From positions 62,001-126,000 of the forward strand of contig CALWXC010000002.1 of NCBI GenBank assembly GCA_944385415.1: DNA of 64,000 bases. The letters are read 5' to 3'. This stretch comes from an uncultured Oscillospiraceae bacterium. GTDB lineage: Bacteria; Bacillota; Clostridia; Oscillospirales; Oscillospiraceae. Below the pieces are notes generated by a model. That model worked only from the letters and a program-made list of their open reading frames with translations. It did no database searches and had not been told where the DNA came from. Shown piece after piece: positions 51,483 through 59,473 of this stretch (its first letter is position 1; each line of letters starts with the position of its first letter). Position numbers and translations under genes: made by a program.

Positions 51483-52775
51483 TTGATCAAATATGAGATC
51501 AACGGCGGCAAACGCCTCCAGGGCACCGTGACCATCTCCGGTGCGAAAAACGCTGCTGTGGCCATTTTGCCGGCGGCGCTGCTGGTAAGCGGTTCCTGCC
51601 GTATTGAAAACGTGCCGGATATTTCGGATGTACGCCTGCTGCTGCAGATTCTTGCCGACATGGGCGTGTCCATTCGCAGAAAATCCCGCCACACGCTGGA
51701 GCTGGACTGCACCCGCGTGCGCAATATTGTGGCGCCCATTGATCTGGTGCGCCGTATCCGTGCTTCCTACTACCTCATCGGCGCGGAGCTGGGCCGGTTC
51801 GGTCAGGCCAAAGTGGCCATGCCCGGCGGCTGTAACTTCGGCGTCCGCCCCATTGACCAGCATATCAAGGGCTTTGAAGCCCTGGGCGCCTGTGTCGATC
51901 AGCTGGACGGCTATGTTTGCGCCGACGCTCCCGACGGCGGCCTCACCGGCGGCCATGTGTATCTGGACATGGTCAGCGTGGGCGCTACCATGAACATCAT
52001 GATTGCCGCCGTTCTGGCCAAGGGCACCACCATCATTGAGAACTGCGCCAAGGAGCCCCACATTGTGGATCTGGCCAACTTCCTCAACGCCATGGGCGCC
52101 AAGGTCTCCGGCGCTGGTACGGATGTCATCAAAATTCGCGGCGTGGAGCAGCTCAAGGGCGGCACTTACTGCATTATCCCCGACCAGATTGAGGCTGGAA
52201 CCTATATGGCCGCCGTGGCTGCCGTGGGCGGTGACGTGGTGGTGGAGAATATCATCCCCAAGCATATGGACTGCATCACTGCCAAGCTGCGGGAAATCGG
52301 CGTGCAGGTCACCGAGTACGACGACGCCATTCGCATCACCCGTCAGCGTCCCCTGCGCCGGGCCAATGTAAAGACCATGCCCTATCCCGGCTTCCCCACG
52401 GATATGCAGCCGCAGATTGCCGTGTGTCTGGCGCTGGCCAATGGTACCAGCATCATTACCGAGGGCATCTATGACAACCGGTTCCGCTATACGGCGGAGC
52501 TCATGCGCATGGGGGCCAGTATTCAGGTCAATGGCGGCGTTGCCGTGGTGGATGGCGTGCAGGCCCTCCACGGGTGCAGCGTCAAAGCCTGTGACCTGCG
52601 GGCCGGTGCGGCCATGGTCATTGCCGGTCTGGCTGCCGAGGGCCATACGACGGTGGAGGATATCCACTATATCGAACGGGGCTACGAGGATATTATCGGC
52701 AAGCTCCGGGCCATCGGTGCGGACATTCGCCGCATTGAAACCTATGAGGACAGCGGCACAGACGCCGCCGGTTAA
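51483..52775 (+). CDS. murA: UDP-N-acetylglucosamine 1-carboxyvinyltransferase
   Basis: 430 residues. YEINGGKRLQGTVTISGAKNAA opens the protein; the catalytic cysteine is in AMPGGCNFGVRPIDQHIKG-type sequence near residue 118; FPTDMQPQ near residue 305 and RFRYTAELMRMGA near 335 follow. It commits UDP-GlcNAc to peptidoglycan. The Cys means it should be fosfomycin-sensitive in principle. The start is the TTG at 51483, 9 bp after GAGG; the GTG 6 bp upstream is too close to the ribosome-binding site. Confidence 0.95.
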   Translation: MIKYEINGGKRLQGTVTISGAKNAAVAILPAALLVSGSCRIENVPDISDVRLLLQILADMGVSIRRKSRHTLELDCTRVRNIVAPIDLVRRIRASYYLIGAELGRFGQAKVAMPGGCNFGVRPIDQHIKGFEALGACVDQLDGYVCADAPDGGLTGGHVYLDMVSVGATMNIMIAAVLAKGTTIIENCAKEPHIVDLANFLNAMGAKVSGAGTDVIKIRGVEQLKGGTYCIIPDQIEAGTYMAAVAAVGGDVVVENIIPKHMDCITAKLREIGVQVTEYDDAIRITRQRPLRRANVKTMPYPGFPTDMQPQIAVCLALANGTSIITEGIYDNRFRYTAELMRMGASIQVNGGVAVVDGVQALHGCSVKACDLRAGAAMVIAGLAAEGHTTVEDIHYIERGYEDIIGKLRAIGADIRRIETYEDSGTDAAG

Positions 52776-52788
52776 GAAATAGGAATTA

Positions 52789-52820
52789 CGGGCGTACCGC
52801 CGCGGCGGTACGCCCGTTTG
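52789..52820 (+). terminator. Intrinsic terminator of murA
   Basis: 12-bp stem GGGCGTACCGCC / GGCGGTACGCCC followed by GTTTGCATCGTTT; the T tract is weak. Confidence 0.7.
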
Positions 52821-52834
52821 CATCGTTTCAATTT

Positions 52835-53476
52835 TTATGGGCAGAATTTTGCCAGACGTTCTACGTCTAAGAGATAGAAGCCCTGGGGCGTCTTCTCCAC
52901 GACGCCGTCGGCGCACAGCTTCTGGATAATGCGCTGGATATGGCGGTAACTGACGCCGGTAGCGGCGGCAATATCCGTCAGCGTTCCAATATAACGGCTG
53001 CCCCGCCGGTGCTGCAACAGATGGCGGCACACCTGTTCCCGGGCAGGGGACAGGCTGGCGCTTACCAGACGGTCAGTGCTGCGGGTCAGCTTCAACGATA
53101 AATCCCGGGCCACCTGACGCAGAAACACCAGGTTTTCATCCCGCTTCCGCCGGGCGCGGGCGTAAGGGTAGGCCAGACAGATCACATCGGTCTGAGCGGC
53201 CACTGTGGCCGTAGCGCCGTCGGACTCCTGCATCAGCTCCACATCCCCCAGCGCGCCGCTTTCGGCGGTGTAGCACAGGGCCAGACGCCGCCCGTCTCCC
53301 TGGAGCACCAGGGCTTCCACCCGGCCCTCTACAATAAAATAGAGGCTTTCCACCGGTTCCCCCTGACGGATCAACGTCTCTCCGGCGGCAAAAAACAGAC
53401 AGCGGCAGTCGGCGGCATCGATATCATAGGGCCGCAGCCGTTCGGCATAGTGGGCCTTTTGCTGGATTTCCCGCAT
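52835..53476 (-). CDS. Crp/Fnr-family transcriptional regulator
   Basis: 213 residues. A cyclic-nucleotide-type beta barrel (about 20-110, with LYFIVEGRVEALVLQGDGR and ALGDVELM) and a C-terminal winged helix (GTLTDIAAATGVSYRHIQRIIQKL near residue 170). No Cys cluster for an Fe-S centre is at the N-terminus; the ligand is unknown. I chose the ATG at 53476 behind AAGGAGG. It is divergent from the DMT transporter gene, and it resembles YeiL-type Crp relatives found next to transporters. Confidence 0.88.
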   Translation of the reverse strand: MREIQQKAHYAERLRPYDIDAADCRCLFFAAGETLIRQGEPVESLYFIVEGRVEALVLQGDGRRLALCYTAESGALGDVELMQESDGATATVAAQTDVICLAYPYARARRKRDENLVFLRQVARDLSLKLTRSTDRLVSASLSPAREQVCRHLLQHRRGSRYIGTLTDIAAATGVSYRHIQRIIQKLCADGVVEKTPQGFYLLDVERLAKFCP

Positions 53477-53499
53477 GGCATACCCCTCCTTGTGGCTCC

Positions 53500-53564
53500 A
53501 TTGTACACGCCCCGACACCATATGACAAGTGTCCTATTGTCCGGTGCCAGGGCTGTGGTACAAT
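53500..53564. promoter_or_regulatory. Divergent promoters and candidate operator of the Crp/Fnr-DMT pair
   Basis: Minus strand: TTGTCA (53523-53528), 17 bp, TACAAT (53500-53505). Plus strand: TTGTCC (53537-53542), 16 bp, TACAAT (53559-53564). Between them is the dyad GACAC-N10-GTGTC (53514-53533), covering the minus-strand promoter, a fair candidate for the regulator's own site. Confidence 0.65.
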
Positions 53565-53591
53565 GGGGCCAAATTCTCAGGAGGTGATGAC

Positions 53592-54461
53592 ATGGATACC
53601 ATTCTCTCCCTGCTGACCGGTGTGGTCATCGCTGTGATGATTCTATGGAACGGCCAGCTGACCGCCGGTTACGGCAACTACGCCGCCGCCGTTATCATCC
53701 ATGTGGTTGGTACGACGCTTTCCGGCGTCCTCTGTCTGGCGGGACGGCGCAAAGTGTTTGCCAAGGCTCCGTTCTGGGCCTATTTGGGTGGCGCCATCGG
53801 CGTACTGTCTACTCTTTTTAATAACTATGCGTTTGGTCATATCACCATGACCAGCATTGTGGCGCTGGGGCTCCTGGGCCAGACCATCACCTCGGTGCTG
53901 CTGGACCGGTTCGGCTGGCTGGGCGCACCCAAACGGCGGGTGGACCGGTCGGTGGCTGTGGCTCTGATCAGCGCCCCTGTGGGCATTTTCCTGATGCTGG
54001 ACGGCAGTGTGAGCCAATCGATTCTGGCGGTGCTGCTGTCGTTGGGGGCCGGTGTGACGGTGGTCCTGTCCCGGATGGTCAACGCCCGTCTGGCGTCGGA
54101 GACCAGCCCTCTGGCCGGGTCCTTTGTCAACCATCTGGTGGGGTTGCCCATCTGCGTGGTCCTGCTGCTCCTGGTGGGCCAGTGGACTACACCGGCGGCG
54201 GGTACCATGGAGCCGTGGATGTACTGCGGCGGTATGCTGGGCGTAACCACAGTTCTGTTGTTCAATATCACCGTGCCCAGGGTGTCGGCATTCCGATTGA
54301 CGCTCCTGTCCTTTGTGGGACAGGTGTTTACCGGTGTGGCGCTGGATGTGGCATTGGGCCAGACGGCCTCCGCCGCGTCGTTCCGGGGCGGATTGGTCAT
54401 CGCGGCGGGCCTGCTGGTGTCGCAGCTGCTCGGTGCGAGAAAAAGTAACGTAAAAGCATAA
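53592..54461 (+). CDS. DMT-superfamily transporter (YdcZ/DUF606-like)
   Basis: 289 residues with about ten membrane helices, built as two repeats (LGGAIGVLSTLFNNYAFGHITMTSIVALGLLGQ in the first and MLGVTTVLLFNITVPRVSAF in the second), typical of the YdcZ/DUF606 group, although fused as one chain. It starts ATG at 53592 after GGAGGTG. Substrate unknown. Divergent from, and probably regulated by, the Crp/Fnr gene. Confidence 0.83.
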   Translation: MDTILSLLTGVVIAVMILWNGQLTAGYGNYAAAVIIHVVGTTLSGVLCLAGRRKVFAKAPFWAYLGGAIGVLSTLFNNYAFGHITMTSIVALGLLGQTITSVLLDRFGWLGAPKRRVDRSVAVALISAPVGIFLMLDGSVSQSILAVLLSLGAGVTVVLSRMVNARLASETSPLAGSFVNHLVGLPICVVLLLLVGQWTTPAAGTMEPWMYCGGMLGVTTVLLFNITVPRVSAFRLTLLSFVGQVFTGVALDVALGQTASAASFRGGLVIAAGLLVSQLLGARKSNVKA

Positions 54462-54502
54462 ATATAAAAGTTTTACTCGTTTTTTTCAAAAAATCGCGGT
54501 TT

Positions 54503-54628
54503 CCAAAGGCAGAGCCTTTGGTTACCCGCCGCAGCGGGCGAAATACCCCGGCGTCCCAAACCGCCATCCACAGATGGCGGAATCTCCGGCCAACGGCCAA
54601 GGCCCTCCGGCGTCACCCAAAACGGGTG
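54503..54628. repeat. Chain of five short hairpins in the DMT-mntP intergenic region
   Basis: Within 126 bp: CCAAAGGC/GCCTTTGG (54503-54521), CCCGC/GCGGG (54525-54538), CCGCCATC/GATGGCGG (54561-54580), GGCC/GGCC (54588-54598) and CACCC/GGGTG (54614-54628), each with a 3-5 base loop. The 236-bp gap holds no gene. The block lies downstream of both neighbours; on the minus strand the first hairpin is followed within 15 bases by a T run and may end mntP transcription. Confidence 0.65.
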
Positions 54629-54697
54629 GCAGCCGGGGGTCTTCTGCGCACAGAGAATGTATTGCAACGATGGGGGGCGCGTCTTGTGGGAGCTGTT

Positions 54698-55258
54698 TTA
54701 CAACACGTCCAAGTGCTCCAAAAGAATTTTACAGCCCAGCAGCACCAGAACCACGCCGCCGGCCAGCTCCGCCCGGCTTTTGCCCTTTTCGCCCACGATG
54801 CCCCCGGCTCGCACGCCGATGGCCGACAGGACAAAGGTGGTTACACCGATAAAACTGACGGCGGGGACGATATCCACCTGCAAAAAGGCGAAGGTAATGC
54901 CCACGGTCAGGGCGTCAATGCTGGTGGCGATGGCCAGAGGAAACATGGATTTACAGGTGAAATCGGCCTCCACACACTCCTCGTCCTCCTTCCGGGATTC
55001 CCGGATCATATTGATGCCGATGACGGCCAGCAGCACAAAGGCGATCCAATGGTCCACATTGGTGATAAGCGACTGAAAGCGGACGCCCAGCAGCCAGCCC
55101 AGAAAGGGCATCAGCGCCTGGAGGCCGCCGAACCACAGTCCGGCGATGAGGGCATGGCGCAGCCGCACCTTACCGGCGGAAAGGCCCTTGCAGACCGAGA
55201 CGGCAAAGGCATCCATGGACAGTCCCACGGCGATCAGAAACAGTTCGATGATTCCCAT
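54698..55258 (-). CDS. mntP: Manganese efflux pump MntP
   Basis: 186 residues and six predicted membrane helices. The family motif AVGLSMDAFAVSVCKGL is near residue 10 and its internal repeat ATSIDALTVGITFAFL near residue 118, each with the conserved Asp used for metal passage. It exports Mn2+. I chose the ATG at 55258 (GGGAGGT upstream); the longer frame to 55300 would start inside the terminator hairpin. A manganese riboswitch precedes it, which fits its function. Confidence 0.93.
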   Translation of the reverse strand: MGIIELFLIAVGLSMDAFAVSVCKGLSAGKVRLRHALIAGLWFGGLQALMPFLGWLLGVRFQSLITNVDHWIAFVLLAVIGINMIRESRKEDEECVEADFTCKSMFPLAIATSIDALTVGITFAFLQVDIVPAVSFIGVTTFVLSAIGVRAGGIVGEKGKSRAELAGGVVLVLLGCKILLEHLDVL

Positions 55259-55278
55259 ATGTACCTCCCAAAACAACA

Positions 55279-55400
55279 AAAAAAGACGAAATCCGCCCAA
55301 GGCGAACTCGTCTCGTCATTGAAAGCATGGCCAGAGGGCATCCCTCAGTCTGTTGACCATGCTACGCAGTCATCGCGCCGACTACTCCCAAAATTCTGCT
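55279..55400 (-). ncRNA. yybP-ykoY manganese riboswitch with expression-platform terminator
   Basis: On the minus strand, GGGAGTAG (55382-55389) opens the aptamer, followed by a short stem-loop, then GCATGG...CCATGC with GTCAACA in its 5' side (about 55323-55361), and the conserved 3' box CAATGACGAGACG (about 55309-55321). These are the hallmarks of the yybP-ykoY aptamer. Its 3' end overlaps the first arm of a terminator (AGACGA..TTCGCC / GGCGGA..TCGTCT, 55284-55313) followed by seven T's. Manganese binding should prevent termination and switch mntP on. Confidence 0.85.
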
Positions 55401-55404
55401 GTAT

Positions 55405-55434
55405 ACCATATCACGACAGCAGGGGGCTAGTCAA
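55405..55434 (-). promoter_or_regulatory. Candidate promoter of the mntP riboswitch transcript
   Basis: On the minus strand TTGACT (55429-55434), 18 bp, TATGGT (55405-55410), with TGA before the -10 box. Confidence 0.55.
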
Positions 55435-55480
55435 TGCTAACCTCTGGAAAAAAACCGTGGCATTTTCCGCTGGAATCTGC

Positions 55481-55506
55481 TATACTATATAAGAACGAAA
55501 CGTTTC
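55481..55506 (+). promoter_or_regulatory. Promoter and LacI/CcpA-type operator of the rhamnulokinase gene
   Basis: Extended -10 TGC-TATACT (55481-55486), followed at 55497-55506 by the perfect palindrome GAAACGTTTC around the expected transcription start. Such CG-centred palindromes bind LacI-family repressors, including CcpA (cre sites). Confidence 0.6.
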
Positions 55507-55537
55507 ACTCTCGCAGAGATTGACAGGAGGCTACGCC

Positions 55538-57022
55538 ATGAAACATCCTTTACATATGCTGGCCTTTGATCTGGGCGCCAGCAACGGACGCGGCATTCTC
55601 GGTTCCTTTGACGGTGAGAAGATCACCATGCAGGAGCTGCACCGCTTTGAAAATGACTACATCGACCTCAGCGGCGTCCTGTACTGGGACAGCCTCAATC
55701 TGTTCCACCAGACGAAGCAGGCCCTTTATGCCTTCAAGCGGGCGGGATTGGGGGACCTGTCCTCGTTCAGCGTGGACACCTGGGGCGTGGACTACGGTCT
55801 GCTGGATAAAAACGGCCATCTGCTGGGCAGCAGCCGTTCCTACCGCATGAGCTGCGATGCGGATATGGAGCGGGTTTGGCAGAAGGTCCCCTTTGAGACC
55901 CAGTTCCGCCGCACGGGCATTGCCGCCCAGAATTACAACACCGTCTATCAGCTGTGCCGCCGTCAGGCCGAGGGCGACGTGGCTCTGGAACAGGCGGAGA
56001 CCATGCTGCTGACGCCGGACCTGATCGGCTATTTCTTCAGCGGCGAAAAGGCCAGCGAATACACCATCACCACCACCACCATGCTCTATGACCCGGTGGC
56101 GGGGGACTGGGACTGGGCTTCCATCGACGAGCTGGGTTTGCCCCGGCGCATCTTCACGAAGATTGACCGGCCCGGCACGGTTCGCGGCCATCTGCTGCGC
56201 TCCATTGCCGCGGAGGTGGGCATCAATCAGGCGGCCCACTGTGCCGTCGGCGGCCACGATACGGCGTCCGCCGTGGCAGCCATTCCCGGTCAGGGTAACT
56301 TCGCGTTCTGCTCCAGCGGCACCTGGTCCCTCTTCGGCGTTGAAACGGACCGGCCCATTCTCTCCGACGCTGTCCGTGACGCGGGCTTTACCAATGAGGG
56401 TACCGTTCAGGGCGGCTTCCGGCCCCTCAAAAACATTATGGGCCTGTGGCTGATTCAGGAGTGCCGCCGGGACTGGGCCAAGGCGGGCAGCAAATACAGC
56501 TGGGATGAGATCGTGGAGATGGCCAAGGCAGCAGAGCCGCTGCGCTCCGTCATCGACCCCAACTATGGCCCCTTCTTCTCCGCTGGCAACATGGAGGAGA
56601 AAATCCGGGACTACTGCCGCAAGAGCGGCCAGCCCATCCCTGAGACGCCGGGACAGGTGGCGAGATGCATCTATGAATCCCTGGCCCTCAAATACCGCTG
56701 GGCTTTGGAGCGGCTGGAGGAGATCAAGGGCGCAAAACTGGAAGCCCTGAATATTGTGGGCGGCGGCATCCAGAACAAGCTGCTCAATCAGATGGTGGCC
56801 GACGCCATCAATCTGCCGGTGGTCACCGGACCCATTGAGGGCGCCGCCATCGGCAATCTGCTGATGCAGGCCGTGGCTCTGGGCGAGCTCAAGGGCCTGG
56901 ACGAGGTCCGGCAGGTGGTTCGCAATTCGGAAACCGTGGTCACCTACGAGCCCCATCATACCCAGGCTTGGGCGGACGCCTACGGGCGGCTGCTGGAAAG
57001 CGCGGAAAAGGTACAGGCATAA
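55538..57022 (+). CDS. rhaB: Rhamnulokinase
   Basis: 494 residues of the FGGY sugar-kinase family. MLAFDLGASNGRGILGSFDG near residue 6 is the first phosphate motif, SVDTWGVDYGLLDKNG near residue 82, AVGGHDTASAVAAIP near residue 242, and LNIVGGGIQNKLLNQMVADAI near residue 405 is the ATP-binding end. SVDTWGVDYG is diagnostic for rhamnulokinase. It phosphorylates rhamnulose. ATG at 55538 follows AGGAGG. No rhamnose isomerase or aldolase gene is next to it, so the pathway genes are scattered or elsewhere. Confidence 0.92.
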   Translation: MKHPLHMLAFDLGASNGRGILGSFDGEKITMQELHRFENDYIDLSGVLYWDSLNLFHQTKQALYAFKRAGLGDLSSFSVDTWGVDYGLLDKNGHLLGSSRSYRMSCDADMERVWQKVPFETQFRRTGIAAQNYNTVYQLCRRQAEGDVALEQAETMLLTPDLIGYFFSGEKASEYTITTTTMLYDPVAGDWDWASIDELGLPRRIFTKIDRPGTVRGHLLRSIAAEVGINQAAHCAVGGHDTASAVAAIPGQGNFAFCSSGTWSLFGVETDRPILSDAVRDAGFTNEGTVQGGFRPLKNIMGLWLIQECRRDWAKAGSKYSWDEIVEMAKAAEPLRSVIDPNYGPFFSAGNMEEKIRDYCRKSGQPIPETPGQVARCIYESLALKYRWALERLEEIKGAKLEALNIVGGGIQNKLLNQMVADAINLPVVTGPIEGAAIGNLLMQAVALGELKGLDEVRQVVRNSETVVTYEPHHTQAWADAYGRLLESAEKVQA

Positions 57023-57037
57023 TAGATCGTTTGATAC

Positions 57038-57069
57038 GGGCGCACCATGCTGCGGTGCGCCCGTTTTTA
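57038..57069 (+). terminator. Intrinsic terminator of rhaB
   Basis: 9-bp stem GGGCGCACC / GGTGCGCCC followed by GTTTTTAT. Confidence 0.85.
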
Positions 57070-57119
57070 TGGAATGGCCCGTATGCTGCATGGTATGCAC
57101 TCTGTAATGGCGGATGCAC

Positions 57120-57322
57120 GGCGGCACACGCAGGTGCAGCCCTACGAACACGAACGGACTGCCGACAAGGGACGTAGGGCGGGATCTGTGTGTCCCGCCC
57201 CGCAGTGCGGCCCAATCGATCGACTGCATTGGGGCGAACCCGTAACCGTTTCGCAGGACGCGGCATCCTTGATGCGTCCGCGGCGCATTCCATCCAGGGC
57301 CGTCAGGGATGCCGGCCCCTAC
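57120..57322. repeat. Cluster of four GTAG-headed REP-like hairpins
   Basis: In the 327-bp gap after rhaB, which otherwise holds only its terminator: reverse element 57120-57145 (GGCGGCAC/GTGCAGCC, ending CTAC, one mismatch), forward 57174-57199 (GTAG, GGCGGGA/TCCCGCC), forward 57255-57278 (GGACGC/GCGTCC around GGCATCCTTGAT; head decayed to GCAG), and reverse 57297-57322 (GGGCCG.. ending CTAC). The last two share a GCGGCGCAT linker with the pair at 28795. Confidence 0.8.
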
Positions 57323-57349
57323 GCCAATGGAAACGGTTGGCTCCTGTCA

Positions 57350-57721
57350 TTACTCCGGATGGGGTACACAACAGGGACAGCCGGGAACCGTCGGTCGGTC
57401 CGGCCCGCAGGGCGAGCGGCCCACACAGTCTTCGGGACTGTCACGCAGTTCCGCCACGGCTTCCAGCTTTTGCTGCAAGAGCCATTGTTTCATAATCAGC
57501 GATTGGAGCAGCTCCCGGGTGCAGCGGCAGCTGGTGAGCAGCTGACAAAAGGTGATTTCTCCGGCGGCGTACCGCCGTACTACAGCGTGGGTCTGTTCGC
57601 CCTGGGCGTTGAGGATGTGGGAGGCGGACATGGCCTCCAGGGCCGCCGACTCCAATAAGTCAATGCGGGTCTGACGGAAGGATGGCCGGTGTTCTGCCGG
57701 TGGAATCTGTGGCATTCCCAT
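57350..57721 (-). CDS. Small protein of unknown function with an 'ASHILNAQGE' motif
   Basis: About 123 residues. After a Pro-rich start (MGMPQIPPAEHRPSF) comes TRIDLLESAALEAMSASHILNAQGEQ, then a helical part (RCTRELLQSLIMKQWLLQQKLEAVAEL) and a Cys/Pro-rich tail. The helix resembles the LIESIALEEAALSHILNAEGEK-like motif of small clostridial proteins often associated with spore surface layers; I recall this similarity but cannot test it. Start ATG at 57721 follows AAAGGAG. It is single, divergent from cls. Confidence 0.6.
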   Translation of the reverse strand: MGMPQIPPAEHRPSFRQTRIDLLESAALEAMSASHILNAQGEQTHAVVRRYAAGEITFCQLLTSCRCTRELLQSLIMKQWLLQQKLEAVAELRDSPEDCVGRSPCGPDRPTVPGCPCCVPHPE

Positions 57722-57803
57722 GGTGCATCGTCTCCTTTGTTGGATGTGCGCTGGAGCGCTGCTACAGTCTATGGCCCCCGCCGGGAGAATAGACCGGCGG
57801 GGC

Positions 57804-57832
57804 TTGCGCCGGTTGGGGAAAGCGAGTATAAT
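57804..57832 (+). promoter_or_regulatory. Promoter of cls
   Basis: TTGCGC (57804-57809), 17 bp, TATAAT (57827-57832). Confidence 0.7.
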
Positions 57833-57868
57833 AAAACCCATATATCGTCATGGAAGGGGAGGTGCCCC

Positions 57869-59404
57869 ATGAAGAGTTATTTCAAGCTGCTGTTCCAGCG
57901 GGCGGTGGTCGTGTCCCTGTGCCTGTTGATTCAGGTGGGTGTGCTGGTGTTCGGCGTGCACTACCTGTCGGGCTACTCGGTCTGGTTCAACATCGGCATG
58001 GACATTGTGGCCTGGCTGGCCGTCATCTGGATTGTGTCGTGCCGCACGGAACCCACCTATAAAATCGCCTGGATTATCCCCATTCTGGCTTTGCCCCTCT
58101 TCGGCATCTCCTTTTATCTGCTCTTCGGCGGCAACCGTCTGTCCCGGCGGCTGAAACGGCGGATGCAGACGGTGCAGCAAATCCATATGGACAACCTGAC
58201 CCAGGACATGCGGGTGCTGGAGCGGGAGCAGGCGCTGAGCCCCGACGCGGCGTTGCAGTCCAATTACCTGATTCGGGTGGCCGGGTGCCCCGTCTGCGAG
58301 AACACAGAGAGCACCTACTACGCCTGCGGCGAGGCGGCGGTGGGGGACATGCTGGACGCTATCGCCCGGGCCGAGCGGTATATTTTCCTGGAGTATTTCA
58401 TCATCCAGACCGGGCGGCTGTGGGAACAGATGCTCCGGCTCCTGCGGAAAAAGGCCGCCGCCGGTGTGGATGTCCGGGTCATCTATGACGATTTCGGCTG
58501 TATTATGACGCTGCCCGGCGGATACTGGCGAAAGCTGGAGAAGGTTGGCATCAAGGCCTGTCCCTTTAACCCCTACGTCCCTGTGCTGTCCTCCCGGCTC
58601 AACAACCGGGATCACCGGAAATTCCTCATTGTGGACGGGGAGATCGGCTTCACCGGCGGTATGAATCTGGCTGACGAGTATATCAATCTGGAAGAGCGAT
58701 TCGGCTACTGGAAGGACTGCGTCATCCGACTGAAAGGCGAGGCCGTCTGGCCCATGACCGTCATGTTCCTGGCCATGTGGGCCCAAATTAAAGGATGGAA
58801 GGAGACCGTATCCTTCTACAAGCCGCCCCGGCCCATTGCCATCAGCAAGCGGCCCCATGGCTTTGTCCAGCCCTTTGCCGACAGCCCCCTGGACAATGAG
58901 CCGGTGGGCGATACGGTGTTTTTCAACCTGATTACCAAGGCCCGGCGGTCGGTATATATCATGACACCCTATCTGATCATCAGTGACAAGATGATTTCCG
59001 CCCTGACTGTGGCCGTCAAAAACGGCGTGGACGTGCGGATTATCACGCCGGGCATCCCCGACAAAAAGATGGTCTTTGCTGTGACACGGGCCCATTACGC
59101 CGACCTGCTGAGCCAGGGCGTGAAAATCTATGAGTACAGCCCCGGTTTTGTCCATGCCAAGGTGGTCTGCGTGGACCGGGAATACGCCGTAGTGGGCACG
59201 GTGAATTTCGATTTCCGCAGCCTGTACCTCCACTTTGAGGACGGCGTCTGGCTCTACAAGGCTGACTGTGTGGGCGCGGTTGCAAGGGATTTTGATGAGA
59301 CGTTCCAGCTGTGCCACCGCATGAGTCTGGCGGAGGTCCGCTCCTGGCCCCTCCACCGGCGGCTGGCCGGTGCGTTCCTGCGGCTGTTATCTCCCTTGAT
59401 GTGA
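57869..59404 (+). CDS. cls: Cardiolipin synthase
   Basis: 511 residues. Two N-terminal membrane helices (about 12-33 and 40-90) precede two phospholipase-D domains, each with an HKD motif: NNRDHRKFLIVDGEIGFTGG near residue 247 and PGFVHAKVVCVDREYAVVG near residue 425. It condenses two phosphatidylglycerols into cardiolipin at the membrane. ATG at 57869 with GGGGAGG upstream. Single gene with a terminator. Confidence 0.95.
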   Translation: MKSYFKLLFQRAVVVSLCLLIQVGVLVFGVHYLSGYSVWFNIGMDIVAWLAVIWIVSCRTEPTYKIAWIIPILALPLFGISFYLLFGGNRLSRRLKRRMQTVQQIHMDNLTQDMRVLEREQALSPDAALQSNYLIRVAGCPVCENTESTYYACGEAAVGDMLDAIARAERYIFLEYFIIQTGRLWEQMLRLLRKKAAAGVDVRVIYDDFGCIMTLPGGYWRKLEKVGIKACPFNPYVPVLSSRLNNRDHRKFLIVDGEIGFTGGMNLADEYINLEERFGYWKDCVIRLKGEAVWPMTVMFLAMWAQIKGWKETVSFYKPPRPIAISKRPHGFVQPFADSPLDNEPVGDTVFFNLITKARRSVYIMTPYLIISDKMISALTVAVKNGVDVRIITPGIPDKKMVFAVTRAHYADLLSQGVKIYEYSPGFVHAKVVCVDREYAVVGTVNFDFRSLYLHFEDGVWLYKADCVGAVARDFDETFQLCHRMSLAEVRSWPLHRRLAGAFLRLLSPLM

Positions 59405-59412
59405 GTTTCCTG

Positions 59413-59440
59413 AGCACGCTGCCTCCGGCGGCGTGCTTTT
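59413..59440 (+). terminator. Intrinsic terminator of cls
   Basis: 11-bp stem from AGCACGC to GCGTGCT with one wobble pair and a 3-base loop, then TTTT. Confidence 0.75.
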
Positions 59441-59473
59441 GGCGCATAGATGGAAAAAACCTGTGAAAATCGC

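Noticed and set aside
57120..57322. Repeated hairpins as a CRISPR array
   Set aside because: The copies alternate in orientation, vary in stem sequence and are not regularly spaced with unique spacers of equal length. They fit REP/BIME elements instead.
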